From the NCBI RefSeq assembly GCF_036195045.1, contig NZ_CP108100.1, positions 2,914,001-2,978,000 of the forward strand: DNA of 64,000 nucleotides, in the 5' to 3' direction. The stretch comes from Streptomyces sp. NBC_00236. Lineage in GTDB: Bacteria; Actinomycetota; Actinomycetes; Streptomycetales; Streptomycetaceae. Of this stretch, positions 8,065-16,492 are shown piece after piece. The first letter of the stretch is position 1. Each line of letters opens with the position of its first letter. Under the pieces are notes generated by a model that made no database searches, was not told where the DNA came from, and saw only the letters and a program-made list of their open reading frames with translations. A program made the position numbers and the translations under genes.

Positions 8065-8607
8065 CTACTTGGCTGCCCGGATCTCCACGAGCATGTGCTC
8101 CCGGCCCTCCGCGTCCGCGGACTCGCCCACCGGGGTCCAGGTGTTCTTGGTGATGTCGAAGGACTTCTCCTCGGTGCCGACGGTCATGTCGACGGTGGTG
8201 GAGTAGTCGTTGCCCTTGATCGAGTAGACGGCGGGGATCTCCAGGGTCAGCCAGCCCTCGTTGCCGATGACGTCGAAGCAGATCTTGGCAGCGTTGTCAC
8301 GGGCCAGGAGCTCGAGCTGCCCGGTGCCGGTCGCACAGTCGGCGAGCGTGATGTGGCCGTCGCCGCGCTTCAGGACGAGGTTCTTCTCCGCCAGGATCTT
8401 GTCGGCCTGCGGGTAGTTGTAGTCCTCGACGGCATAGCCCGGGGTTCCGTCCGCGACCAGCCCGGGGGACGTCTCATGGGCGGGCGTCCCAAGGAATCCG
8501 GTGGTCATCGCAAGGATCGCGAGAGCACCGGTCGCCGCAGTGCCGAGAATCCTTACCGCAAGCCGGTTTCTCCGCTGCCGCACGGTCATTGTGCTGTGTC
8601 TCCTCAT
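8065..8607 (-). CDS. secreted hypothetical protein
   Basis: A 180-residue protein with an N-terminal signal peptide (RILGTAATGALAILAMTTGF) after a basic leader; MTVRQRRN, six codons in, is an alternative start. The mature part has two Cys (LADCATGTGQLELL and AKICFDVIGNEGWLTL) likely forming a disulfide in a small beta-rich domain, ending EHMLVEIRAAK. I do not recognise a named family. It lies 79 bp upstream of the trypsin/FG-GAP gene on the same strand, so the two may be co-expressed exoproteins. Confidence 0.7.
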   Translation of the reverse strand: MRRHSTMTVRQRRNRLAVRILGTAATGALAILAMTTGFLGTPAHETSPGLVADGTPGYAVEDYNYPQADKILAEKNLVLKRGDGHITLADCATGTGQLELLARDNAAKICFDVIGNEGWLTLEIPAVYSIKGNDYSTTVDMTVGTEEKSFDITKNTWTPVGESADAEGREHMLVEIRAAK

Positions 8608-9091
8608 GGCATTCCTCAGTTCGAAACGGAATCACGGACATACGAAACAGGCCCTGCATCCAAGGGCTGTGGCGCTGCCTTGGGATGGCTCGTCCGACCC
8701 CGTGGCAAGGGTCATGACACTGCGTCATCGCGGTGGGCACCCGCCATGCCAGCACGAAGAAAAGGCCTGGTCCAGCGCCTTGATCCACTCAAAATCGGGC
8801 ATTGACCGCGCACCGGATGTGACCTTCACCATCTCGCGAAAAGGTTGTACGGACAGTTGTGCGGGTCACGTAAATGCTTAATGTGCAGCCGAACTGAATT
8901 GTCCAGATACGGCTACGTAAATGCCTGCATGGCGGCCGAGTTGCATATCCGGGATACGCAACTCGGCTTTCCTCGGCTCGCGTTGATAGGGTCACCGGAA
9001 TCCAGTGAATGCCCCCACCGCATTCCGTGGCGAGCCCTGCCCACAGGATTGCGACGGGCCTCACCCCACTGCCTTCGCGAGGAATTCCCTT
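8608..9091. other. divergent intergenic region with palindromes and a direct repeat
   Basis: No gene is supported here. It separates two divergent exoprotein genes and contains three symmetric elements. One is a near-perfect 33-bp palindrome at 8935-8967 with 10-bp outer arms (GCCGAGTTGC/GCAACTCGGC). The second is ATGAC-ACTGC-GTCAT at 8714-8728. The third is the direct repeat ACGTAAATGC at 8868-8877 and 8915-8924, 47 bp apart. AGGA at 9080-9083 is the ribosome site for the gene at 9092. Confidence 0.7.
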
Positions 9092-12000
9092 ATGCAGACA
9101 ACGTTCTGGAGCAGACGCCGCGTGCTCGGCGCTCTCGCCGCCGTGACCGCCGTCGCGGCCACCCCTTCGGTCCTGATGCCGGCCACCGCCGCTGCCACCG
9201 AAGGCACCGCGCCCGAACCCGTACCGCTGCCGGACACCGACCGCGCCCGGGTCGTCGGCGCGTGGCTGACCGGCGGCAAGGCCGTCAAGGCCGCCGCCGC
9301 CGAGGCCCTCTACGGCGCGGAAGCCGACATCCAGACCTTCCTCGCCGAGACGCTGCCGAAGCAGACCGTGGAGGACAACCGGGTCGCGATCGTCCGCAGC
9401 CTGGACCGCGCGGGCAAGGGCCTGCGCCGGGAGGCCGTCGCCGCTCTGGACAACGGCGACACCTCCATAGCCGACTTCCTCAAGGACGGCTTCGGCCCCG
9501 CCATCCTCGAGGACCTCCAGGTCGCCACCAGCATCGTCGCGTCCACCGGTGACAAGGCGGTGGTACGCGAGGCCAACGCCGCCCTCGACACCGGCACCGC
9601 TCCGGCGCTCACCGCCTTCCTCGCCGACCAGCAGTACGACGCGCGCCTGGAGGACACCCGGGTCCAGGTCAGCGCCATGCTGATGTCCGGTGGTCCGGAG
9701 GTGCAGAAGTACGCGGACCGCGCGCTCAGCGGCACCGCGGCCGATGCCGAGTGGTTCATGGAGACCGGCCAGCACATCGCGCGCGCCCGCGACCAGGAGT
9801 CGGCGACCATCGAGGAACTGGTGGCCGTCGTCGAGCGCGAGGGCAAGCGCGCCGAACGCGAGACCAACCTGGCCGTCGAGGCAGGAGCCCGCGCCGAGAC
9901 CGCCGCCGCGAAGGCCAAGGAAGCCGCGGAGAAGGCCGCCGCCGAGGCGTCCGCCGCCCAGAACGACGTACAGAAGTCGGCAGCCGCGGCGCGCAAGGCG
10001 GCAAGCGCGGCCAAGGGCGCGGCGGACGCCGCACGCAACGCCATCAACGCCTCCAACGCCGCGGTGAAGGCGTCCCGCCGTGCCTCCTGGGCGGCCGTCG
10101 GCGCCGCACAGGCCGCCTCGAAGGCGGGCAACGCCGCGGCCCGCGCCTACAACGCCGCGATCGCCGCGTCCAAGGACGCCGGCAAGACGCAGATCGCCAA
10201 GGACGCCGCGGTCGCCGCCAAGAACGCCGCCTCCAAGGCCCGTTCGGCCGCCGCCGCCGCTCTGAAGGCGGCCCTCGCCGGCGACGCGTGCAAGGCCGCC
10301 GGCAACTCCGCCGCCTCCGCCGCACGGAACTCGGCCGCCGCGGCCACCGCCGCCGCCCAGGCCGCCGTCGCGGCCGGTGCCTCCCAGGCCGAGGCCGCCG
10401 AGGCCAAGCGCCAGGCCGCCATCGCCACCAGCGCCGCCAACCGCGCCACCAACGCCGCCTCCACCGCCCAGGCCCTGGCGACCACCGCCGCGGCCGCGGC
10501 CCGCGCCGCCTCCGTCGCCGCCAACTCCGCGGCCGACCACGCCGAGAAGGCGGCAGCCGCCGCCGACGAGGCCGTCCTCAACGCGGGCAAGGCCATCGAC
10601 TACGCCAACAAGTCGACCGCCCACGCCGGCGAGGCCGTGAAGGCGGCCAACCTCGCCACCCAGGCCATCACCGACGCCCTGGAGGTGGAGAAGAACGCCC
10701 GCGCCGCCGAGGCCCAGACCCTGGAGCAGGACAAGCAGCAGGCCATCGAGGAGGCCCAGCAGCTCGCCGCCATCGAGCAGACCGAGCTGTCCGACGTCCG
10801 CGAGAAGCGGCTGATGGCCGAGCGCACCAGCCAGCAGACCAAGGACGTCATCGCGAACGCGGAAACGGCCCTGTACTCCGGCGACATGACGCTCGCCGCG
10901 ACCCTGGGCCGCAAGGCCGCGGTCGCCCTGATCGACGCCCGCGGCGCCCACACCCGTCAGGCGGCCCAGCACGCGCTGGCCGGTTCCGACGACGACGTCT
11001 TCGCCTGGATCGACCTCGACCGGTCCCTCGCCCAGGGGCAGGACGACCGCGAGACAACCCTCCACGTGGCGACGATCGGCGCACCCAAGGTCGCCGAGGC
11101 CGCCGCGGCCGCGCTGGAGAGCAACGACTCGCTCGCCGTCGGGGACTTCCTCACCAGCGGGATGAAGCGCGCCTCGGACGAGGAACTGCGCGTCGCGATC
11201 AACAAGATCATGGCTGATGAGGCGGCGGGCAAGGCCGTCAAGGAAGCCGGCAACAAGGCGCTGGACGCCAACACCACCGAATCCCTCAACTACTTCTTCG
11301 ACCACGACTACCCCCTGGCCGTCCAGGAGGACGACCGGGTCCGCGCCAACCAACTGCTCGTCACCGCCGGTGCGTTCACCAAGGCCTACGCGGAGGTCGC
11401 GCTGGAGGGCCCGGCGTGGATGCTGCGCAACTTCATCACCGTGATCCAGTACCGCACCGCGCAGCTCGATTTCGACACCGCCACCCATGTCGCCGCGGTC
11501 CGCGGAGCCATCGCCGCGGCCGCGAAGATCGCCGAGAAGGCACAGGAGGACGCGGCCCTCGCCTCGAAGGCCGCCGCCGACGCCCGTAACGCCGCCGCCG
11601 AGGCCCAGGAGTGGGCGCAGAAGGCCCTCGACTCCGCCGCCAAGGCCGACGACTACGCCCAGCAGGCGCGGGACAACGCGACCGCCGCCGACAAGTCGGC
11701 CGCCGACGCCCAGGCCTCCGCCACCACGGCGAAGAACGCCGCCGCGACCGCCCGCTCCGCCTCCCGTTCCGCCAACTACTCGGCGAACAAGGCCATCGAC
11801 TCCGCCCGCGCCGCCGCGGCCTCCTCCGCCGCGGCCCAGCGGTCGGCCGCCGCCGCCCGCGCCTCCGAGCTCGCGGCAAGCGCCGACGCGAAGGCCGCCG
11901 CCGCCGCGTACTCCCAGGCCAAGCAGATCGCCGCCGACAAGAAGCGGGCCGAGGAGATCGCCAAGGCCAAGGCTGCCGCCCTCAAGGCCCAGGAAGAACG

Positions 12001-12478
12001 CGAGGCGAAGCAGGACCCGGCCAACAACGACAAGAACAACCAGGTCAACCCCAACGGCACCGCGGACGGCGACGCCGACGAGTGGTGGAACGACGCCCAG
12101 TTCTACGCGGACGCCGCCAACGTGGTCAGCATCGGCGCCGGGTTCCTGGCGGCCGGCTGTGCCCTCGCCGCGTTCGTCTTCCCGCCGGCCCTCGCGGCGG
12201 CCGGCTTCTTCGCGGGCGTCTCCGCGGGCGCGGGCGCCCTGGGCTCTCTCTTCACGGGCATCGAGCACGGCTTCACCAGCGGCGCCTTCTTCGAGTCCGC
12301 CGTCGGCACCGGCCTCAGCCTGGTCTCCTTCGGCGCCTACAAGTGGGTCGGCGCCGCCGACAAGGCACTCGGCGGCGGCCTCGTCAAGCCCGTCGTCAGC
12401 AAGATCACCGACACCGGCGAGGACCTGGTCTCCGGCATCACGAAGGGCCTCAGCGACATCTGGGGCCTGGCCGCCTGA
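9092..12478 (+). CDS. TAT-exported ALF-repeat / alanine-rich coiled-coil protein
   Basis: An 1128-residue protein. The start MQTTFWSRRRVLGALAAVTA follows AGGA by 8 bases and carries a twin-arginine-like signal. Short ALF repeats of about 25-40 residues follow (e.g. RREAVAALDNGDTSIADFL, VREANAALDTGTAPALTAFL) to about residue 240, then an Ala-rich coiled coil, a second ALF block (about 600-780), a second coiled coil, a hydrophilic linker (QDPANNDKNNQVNPNG) and a C-terminal block with two hydrophobic hairpins (VSIGAGFLAAGCALAAFVF…). ALF repeats are known from actinobacterial polymorphic-toxin-like exoproteins. No toxin domain is fused here; a nuclease gene follows 83 bp downstream. Role as a delivery or surface filament is inference. 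Confidence 0.8.
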   Translation: MQTTFWSRRRVLGALAAVTAVAATPSVLMPATAAATEGTAPEPVPLPDTDRARVVGAWLTGGKAVKAAAAEALYGAEADIQTFLAETLPKQTVEDNRVAIVRSLDRAGKGLRREAVAALDNGDTSIADFLKDGFGPAILEDLQVATSIVASTGDKAVVREANAALDTGTAPALTAFLADQQYDARLEDTRVQVSAMLMSGGPEVQKYADRALSGTAADAEWFMETGQHIARARDQESATIEELVAVVEREGKRAERETNLAVEAGARAETAAAKAKEAAEKAAAEASAAQNDVQKSAAAARKAASAAKGAADAARNAINASNAAVKASRRASWAAVGAAQAASKAGNAAARAYNAAIAASKDAGKTQIAKDAAVAAKNAASKARSAAAAALKAALAGDACKAAGNSAASAARNSAAAATAAAQAAVAAGASQAEAAEAKRQAAIATSAANRATNAASTAQALATTAAAAARAASVAANSAADHAEKAAAAADEAVLNAGKAIDYANKSTAHAGEAVKAANLATQAITDALEVEKNARAAEAQTLEQDKQQAIEEAQQLAAIEQTELSDVREKRLMAERTSQQTKDVIANAETALYSGDMTLAATLGRKAAVALIDARGAHTRQAAQHALAGSDDDVFAWIDLDRSLAQGQDDRETTLHVATIGAPKVAEAAAAALESNDSLAVGDFLTSGMKRASDEELRVAINKIMADEAAGKAVKEAGNKALDANTTESLNYFFDHDYPLAVQEDDRVRANQLLVTAGAFTKAYAEVALEGPAWMLRNFITVIQYRTAQLDFDTATHVAAVRGAIAAAAKIAEKAQEDAALASKAAADARNAAAEAQEWAQKALDSAAKADDYAQQARDNATAADKSAADAQASATTAKNAAATARSASRSANYSANKAIDSARAAAASSAAAQRSAAAARASELAASADAKAAAAAYSQAKQIAADKKRAEEIAKAKAAALKAQEEREAKQDPANNDKNNQVNPNGTADGDADEWWNDAQFYADAANVVSIGAGFLAAGCALAAFVFPPALAAAGFFAGVSAGAGALGSLFTGIEHGFTSGAFFESAVGTGLSLVSFGAYKWVGAADKALGGGLVKPVVSKITDTGEDLVSGITKGLSDIWGLAA

Positions 12479-12491
12479 TCCCCTCCCGCCC

Positions 12492-12521
12492 AGGGGGCGC
12501 CGCCGTCGTGCGGCGCCCCCT
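12492..12521 (+). terminator. 12-bp hairpin between ALF gene and nuclease gene
   Basis: AGGGGGCGCCGC (12492-12503) pairs perfectly with GCGGCGCCCCCT (12510-12521) around a 6-base loop, 14 bp after the ALF-gene stop and 40 bp before the nuclease start. It could end or attenuate transcription inside the locus. Confidence 0.7.
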
Positions 12522-12560
12522 GCCCCTCCCCATCCCCCTTCACGGAAAGTTCCTGCCTTC

Positions 12561-14477
12561 ATGCACGGAATACGTACCGGGCGCGCCTCCGGAAGACGCG
12601 TCCGCTCAGCGGCCCTGACCGGCCTCACCGCCCTGACCCTCGTTCTCACGACGGCCGTCACGGGCCAGGCGGCAGAGCAGCCCCCCTCCCCGGCGACCAC
12701 GACGTCGGCCACGAAGGCCGCCGGCACCAGTAGCGAGACCAGCACACTCGCGGTCGGCTCCGGTGAGGACTGCACCGCCACCGCGCCGGGCTCCAAGGAG
12801 CGCCGCGCCGGTGCCGTCGAGTCCTGTGTGACGGTCACCCCCGCCCCGGCGAAGGCCGAGGCCCGCACCGGTTTCGCCGCCACCGCCACCGGCGACGTCG
12901 GAAGCTGCGACATCACCAACCCCGGCAGCTACAGCTACGAGCGCTTCTCGTACTGCGTGACCGGAATCAACGTCACCTACATCCTCCGCAACGCCAACGG
13001 CGTGGAGATCGGCCGCGGCACCCTGGCGGTCTCCACCGGCGGCGACCTCTCCGCGACCGCCACGACCTGGAGCGAACAGGTCACCGTCACGATGACCAGC
13101 GCCGCCGGCGATGTCACCGCCCTGGACGCCAAGTTCCGCGCCTCCTGCACCGCCGGCTGCACCGCCACCAAGACCGCCCCCTGGTACAACAGCGACCTCG
13201 TCGTCGGGAAGACCCTCACCGGCACCGTCACCTACTCCTCGCCGCAGACGACGGGCTCCTCCGCCTCCTTCCTCACGTCGTACGCGATGTACGTGACGTC
13301 CCCGGGTGCGACGGCGGTCGACCCGAACGCGTCATGGAAGAACGCGCGTCAGATCAGGTGCGACGACGCGGTCGGGGGCACTTCGGTGGCGGGGTGTGCG
13401 GTCCCCTCGATCACGCCTGTCGTGCCGATGGACACCCGCACCTCGGGCCAGGGCGCCGCGGTGGCCGCCTACGTGTGGGCCCAGACGAACCTGGACGATC
13501 ACTGGGGGCGCGACAAGCTCCTGACCCGGGCGACGAGCGGCATTTCTGATCGCGCGAACAGGACCTGCGGCAGCTTCACGGCCATCGACATCATTCCGGA
13601 CGACACCTGCGCCGGCTTTCCCTTCGCGGAGACACAGGAAGGCGGCATCGACGGCTCCCAGTGTGCCGAGGTCATTCCCAGCTTCAGCAACGGCGGTTGG
13701 GATTTCACCGCGCTGAACGGCGGTTCGGACCTGGATCCCACCACCCCTTGCGTGCGGGCCCACGTCCCGGCCGGCAACAAGAGTTTCGCCGATACCCAAC
13801 TCACCTCGGGATTCCAGGCCCAGAGAGTGATCGACGCCGATCAGTTCGAGCTGAAGGTCACGGCGACATCCCCCGGCTCCTGCCTGAACAGCCCGCCGTC
13901 AGGCTCCCGGCAGTCCGGCCGCGGGTGGATCAAGAACACCACTGAGACGGTCCCCCACATCAACAGGACCGACCCGTCCAGCCCGGCCGGGGAGCGGGCG
14001 AGCGTGGCTCAGGCCTGCCTCGGTAACCCGTACGAGCTGGGAAGCGACGCCACGGGCGGGGAGATCACCGGGTGGCAGGATGCCCAGGCGTTCGCCGCGC
14101 TCCCCGGCGTGCCTACGGCCGGGCTCGCCCGATGCCACCTGATCGCCAATGTCTTCGGTGGCACCGGCCTGGTCGGAGACGGCGGGCTGACCAACCTCGT
14201 TCCCTGCTGGCAGGTGGGAATGAATACGGGAACACCGAGTATGCGGACCCACGAGGCCGAAGTGGTCAACGAGCTGGATGCCGACGATTTCGGTCCGAAC
14301 GACTCGATCTTCTATGAGGTGACACCCGTCTACGAGAGCGCCGACAGTACGATCCCCATTGGGGTGAACATGACCGGTACGCTGGTGCGGGCGAACGGAT
14401 GGTCACATCCGGTTTTCGACGACGAATTCATCCCCAATACCCAGGGCAATAGCGGAAGTTACAACCTGGGAAACTGA
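12561..14477 (+). CDS. secreted nuclease with NucA/NucB-like and DNA/RNA non-specific endonuclease motifs
   Basis: A 638-residue exoprotein. Start ATG 12561 follows GGAAAG and gives a Sec signal cleaved near GQAAE. Residues about 100-240 form a Cys-containing beta region. The middle resembles NucA/NucB (RCDDAVGG…GCAVPS, then TCAGFPFAETQEGG near residue 353), but the usual catalytic DEYPFA reads AGFPFA. Near residue 523 RCHLIANVFGGTG, TNLVPCWQ and MRTHEAEV match the beta-beta-alpha-metal core of DNA/RNA non-specific endonucleases, with His of HLIA as the expected base. The second domain is thus the probable active one. It sits between the ALF protein and a DUF1963-like gene. GC bias drops towards the 3' end, hinting at separate origin of the C-terminal part. 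Confidence 0.75.
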   Translation: MHGIRTGRASGRRVRSAALTGLTALTLVLTTAVTGQAAEQPPSPATTTSATKAAGTSSETSTLAVGSGEDCTATAPGSKERRAGAVESCVTVTPAPAKAEARTGFAATATGDVGSCDITNPGSYSYERFSYCVTGINVTYILRNANGVEIGRGTLAVSTGGDLSATATTWSEQVTVTMTSAAGDVTALDAKFRASCTAGCTATKTAPWYNSDLVVGKTLTGTVTYSSPQTTGSSASFLTSYAMYVTSPGATAVDPNASWKNARQIRCDDAVGGTSVAGCAVPSITPVVPMDTRTSGQGAAVAAYVWAQTNLDDHWGRDKLLTRATSGISDRANRTCGSFTAIDIIPDDTCAGFPFAETQEGGIDGSQCAEVIPSFSNGGWDFTALNGGSDLDPTTPCVRAHVPAGNKSFADTQLTSGFQAQRVIDADQFELKVTATSPGSCLNSPPSGSRQSGRGWIKNTTETVPHINRTDPSSPAGERASVAQACLGNPYELGSDATGGEITGWQDAQAFAALPGVPTAGLARCHLIANVFGGTGLVGDGGLTNLVPCWQVGMNTGTPSMRTHEAEVVNELDADDFGPNDSIFYEVTPVYESADSTIPIGVNMTGTLVRANGWSHPVFDDEFIPNTQGNSGSYNLGN

Positions 14478-14508
14478 CTTAGGTCAGTTCGTGCCATCGG
14501 GAGCAATC

Positions 14509-15564
14509 ATGAGTATCACTACGCCACCGCGGCCGCACGACGTGACCGCGCTCTTCCCTCAACTTGCCCCGCTGGCACGCACGGCGACCCGCCTGCACCC
14601 GCGGCCCGGGTCGCCGACCATGCACGACAGCTCCGTCGGCGGACCACTCCTGTGGCCCGCCGACGAGCCATGGCCCCACTGCGCGGGGCCCCACGTACGG
14701 TACGGACGGCAGCTGGCCCTCTCCCCGGCCGACGTCCGGTGGGAGCGGCGCATCCGGGCGGAACTGACCGGCCGGCCGTGCAGCGACCCCGATCTCCCCC
14801 TGGCCGCCCGGTACACGCCTGAAGAAGCAGCGATCGCGAAGCGGATCAAGGCTGGACGCCCATGGCCCGAGGGGCCCGTCGCCATGCTTCCCATGGCCCA
14901 GCTGTACGTGCGCGATGTTCCCGGCCTGCGCCCGCCCGGGCAGTCCGAGGCCGATCTGCTCCAGGTGCTCTGGTGTCCCTTCGACCACCCGGCGAACCCC
15001 ACGACCACATTGCGCTGGCGGTCCACCGCCGAGATCACCAACGTACTCGACGCACCACCGGAGCCGTCCGCGATGCAATCCCGCGGCTACCTGCCGGAGC
15101 CGTGCCTGCTCGCACCGGAACAGATCACCGAATACCCCGACCCCTTGGAGCTGAGCAAGGAGCTGCGAGAGATACTGCTCGACTGGTCCAACTGGCAGGC
15201 GGCCGGAGCGGCGGTCGACATTTCCTACTGGGTCGATCCGGGTGACTTCTACGCGAGCCAACTGTCCGTCGCCCCCGGCTGGAAGGTCGGCGGCTGGACC
15301 CGCTGGGGGCTCACCGACCCCATGCCCCGGCACTGCCCGGAATGCGGCACCTCCACAGACCCGCTGCTGACCATCGCCGGCTCCGAATGGAGTGCGAACA
15401 CCAAGGACTGGGCCCCTGACGAGGACGGGGCAAACCCCACCTCGCCCCTCCCACTGCCCACGTCCCAACATCCCACCGAGCTCGACATCGCCCGCGGCTA
15501 CAACCTGCAGCTCCACGCCTGCCCGGTCTCGGTCGACCATCCCCACATCGAACTGATCCAGTAG
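14509..15564 (+). CDS. DUF1963-like cytosolic protein, candidate immunity partner
   Basis: A 351-residue protein without signal peptide, starting 31 bp after the nuclease stop, so in the same transcript. GGPLLWPADEPWPHC, MLPMAQLYVRDVPGL and LLQVLWCPFDHP resemble the pattern of DUF1963/YwqG-like proteins (WP…P followed by Q…R…P.LPPG). A single CPECG knuckle lies near residue 280. DUF1963-like proteins occur beside toxins in several bacteria, and a cytosolic protein downstream of a secreted nuclease fits an immunity role, but nothing in the sequence proves this. The start at 14509 (MSITTPP) is preferred over a GTG 18 bp upstream because GGGAG lies just ahead of it. Confidence 0.6.
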   Translation: MSITTPPRPHDVTALFPQLAPLARTATRLHPRPGSPTMHDSSVGGPLLWPADEPWPHCAGPHVRYGRQLALSPADVRWERRIRAELTGRPCSDPDLPLAARYTPEEAAIAKRIKAGRPWPEGPVAMLPMAQLYVRDVPGLRPPGQSEADLLQVLWCPFDHPANPTTTLRWRSTAEITNVLDAPPEPSAMQSRGYLPEPCLLAPEQITEYPDPLELSKELREILLDWSNWQAAGAAVDISYWVDPGDFYASQLSVAPGWKVGGWTRWGLTDPMPRHCPECGTSTDPLLTIAGSEWSANTKDWAPDEDGANPTSPLPLPTSQHPTELDIARGYNLQLHACPVSVDHPHIELIQ

Positions 15565-15640
15565 CCGGTACGCCGGGAGCCGCCTGACATGTCGCGCTCG
15601 CCGCTCGCCGCCGGCCCGGGAGAATCCCCGTCCGCGCCGC

Positions 15641-16126
15641 TCACACGGCCGGGCGGTCGGCCCCGGCCCCTTCGGTGGAGTTCACGCCGAAGGCGTGCGC
15701 CCCGCCGTCGATGGTCCACCCGGCGGCAAGCGGCATGAGGTCCCTGATCCGGACGCTCCGCAGGCCGTCGGCCGTGGGAAGAATGACCCTGATACCCGGG
15801 TGGTAGTCGAAGAGCACCTGACGGTCCCGGCCGCACGGGTCGAAGACGCCCCGTTCGAGATTGCCCACCGCGACGATCGTCGTGAGCTCCCTGGCACCGG
15901 ACGCGCGGGCGTGCCCCAGCGCGACGAGTTCGGCGCACGGGCCGCCGGTGAAGTGGTAGACGTTGATGCCGCCGTAGATCTTTCCGTCGGCCCCGCGCAC
16001 GGCGGCGCCCATGGTGTGCGCCCCCTCCTCACCATCGGTGTTCGCGTCGACAATGCGCTTGGCGAAGGCGATGAGTTCGAGGTCCTCGGATGTCAGCTCG
16101 CGGCAGGGAATGTCCATGCCGCGCAT
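15641..16126 (-). CDS. cytidine deaminase-like protein with altered zinc motif
   Basis: A 161-residue member of the cytidine deaminase superfamily, which hydrolyses the amino group of cytidine (or blasticidin-type nucleosides). The first zinc motif GGPCAELVALGHA is intact (Cys ligand and catalytic Glu). The second motif, normally PCGxCRQ, reads DPCGRDRQVLFDYHP: one of the two zinc Cys is Asp. The enzyme may still bind zinc through Asp or be inactive. Starts at 16126 (MRGMD) or 16117 (MDIPC) are equally plausible; neither has a clear ribosome site and transcription may begin close to the ATG. It is monocistronic and convergent to the DUF1963-like gene. Confidence 0.7.
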   Translation of the reverse strand: MRGMDIPCRELTSEDLELIAFAKRIVDANTDGEEGAHTMGAAVRGADGKIYGGINVYHFTGGPCAELVALGHARASGARELTTIVAVGNLERGVFDPCGRDRQVLFDYHPGIRVILPTADGLRSVRIRDLMPLAAGWTIDGGAHAFGVNSTEGAGADRPAV

Positions 16127-16321
16127 GATAGGCCGCGCCCTCAAGCAGCGGTTCCCGCTCAACGTCCGTGCGGGTGCTCACTTCGGCAGCGTGGAGGCGT
16201 CGCCCACCCCAACGCTTGGCCGGCACCGCACCGTGACGAGTGAGAGATGAGAGCTGCCTCCAACTCTTCCCCGGCCGCCGCGGCCGCCGCAGTCGCCGCC
16301 GGACCAGGACCGTCCCAGAAG

Positions 16322-16354
16322 TCCCGGCTCTCCCGGCTCTACCGGCTCTCCCGG
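16322..16354. repeat. short CCGGCTCT tandem repeat
   Basis: Four imperfect copies of a 9-10 base CTCCCGGCT unit lie 20 bp from the tRNA-like gene. No coding content is seen between 16127 and the tRNA-like gene. Confidence 0.6.
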
Positions 16355-16373
16355 AAAGCAGCGATGCCGGCCG

Positions 16374-16492
16374 CGGTGCCGACGGGATTCGAACCCGCGG
16401 ACGGATAGGGGCAGGCCCGCCCCGTCCCCATCAGTCGCCGTGAGCGGGACCTCGCTCACGCCGATCGCAATGGGCCGCTCTGCCACGGCACC
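16374..16492 (-). tRNA. abnormal tRNA-like gene (Ser-like body, no normal anticodon loop)
   Basis: On the minus strand a perfect 7-bp acceptor stem forms between GGTGCCG (16492-16486) and CGGCACC (16381-16375), discriminator G16374. The D-arm GGCAGAGCGGCC…TGC is tRNA-Ser-like. The T-arm is GCGGG-TTCGAAT-CCCGT. A long GC-rich variable arm lies between. The presumed anticodon stem ATCGG (16465-16461)/CTGAT (16434-16430) encloses 26 bases instead of 7, made of an 8-bp hairpin (CGTGAGCG/CGCTCACG, loop AGGTCC) plus GCGA. No CCA is encoded. At 119 nt it is far longer than a class II tRNA. It could be a tRNA-derived regulatory RNA, an interrupted tRNA-Ser or a decayed gene. Confidence 0.55.

Noticed and set aside
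5520..8153. An 877-codon plus-strand frame antisense to the trypsin/FG-GAP gene
   Set aside because: Same shadow effect: no start context, no recognisable domain, and the minus-strand frame has signal peptide and protease motifs.
11487..12560. Long in-frame upstream extension of the nuclease gene
   Set aside because: The extension is Pro/Arg/Ser low-complexity overlapping the ALF gene; ATG 12561 with signal peptide and ribosome site is far better.
8789..12919. A 1376-codon open frame antisense to the ALF-repeat gene
   Set aside because: Its translation is Gly/Arg/Val-rich low-complexity sequence without domains; it arises because GC-rich third positions of the Ala-rich gene suppress stops on the opposite strand.
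14492..14509. GTG start upstream of the DUF1963-like gene
   Set aside because: Adds six residues only and lacks a ribosome site; GGGAG precedes the ATG at 14509.
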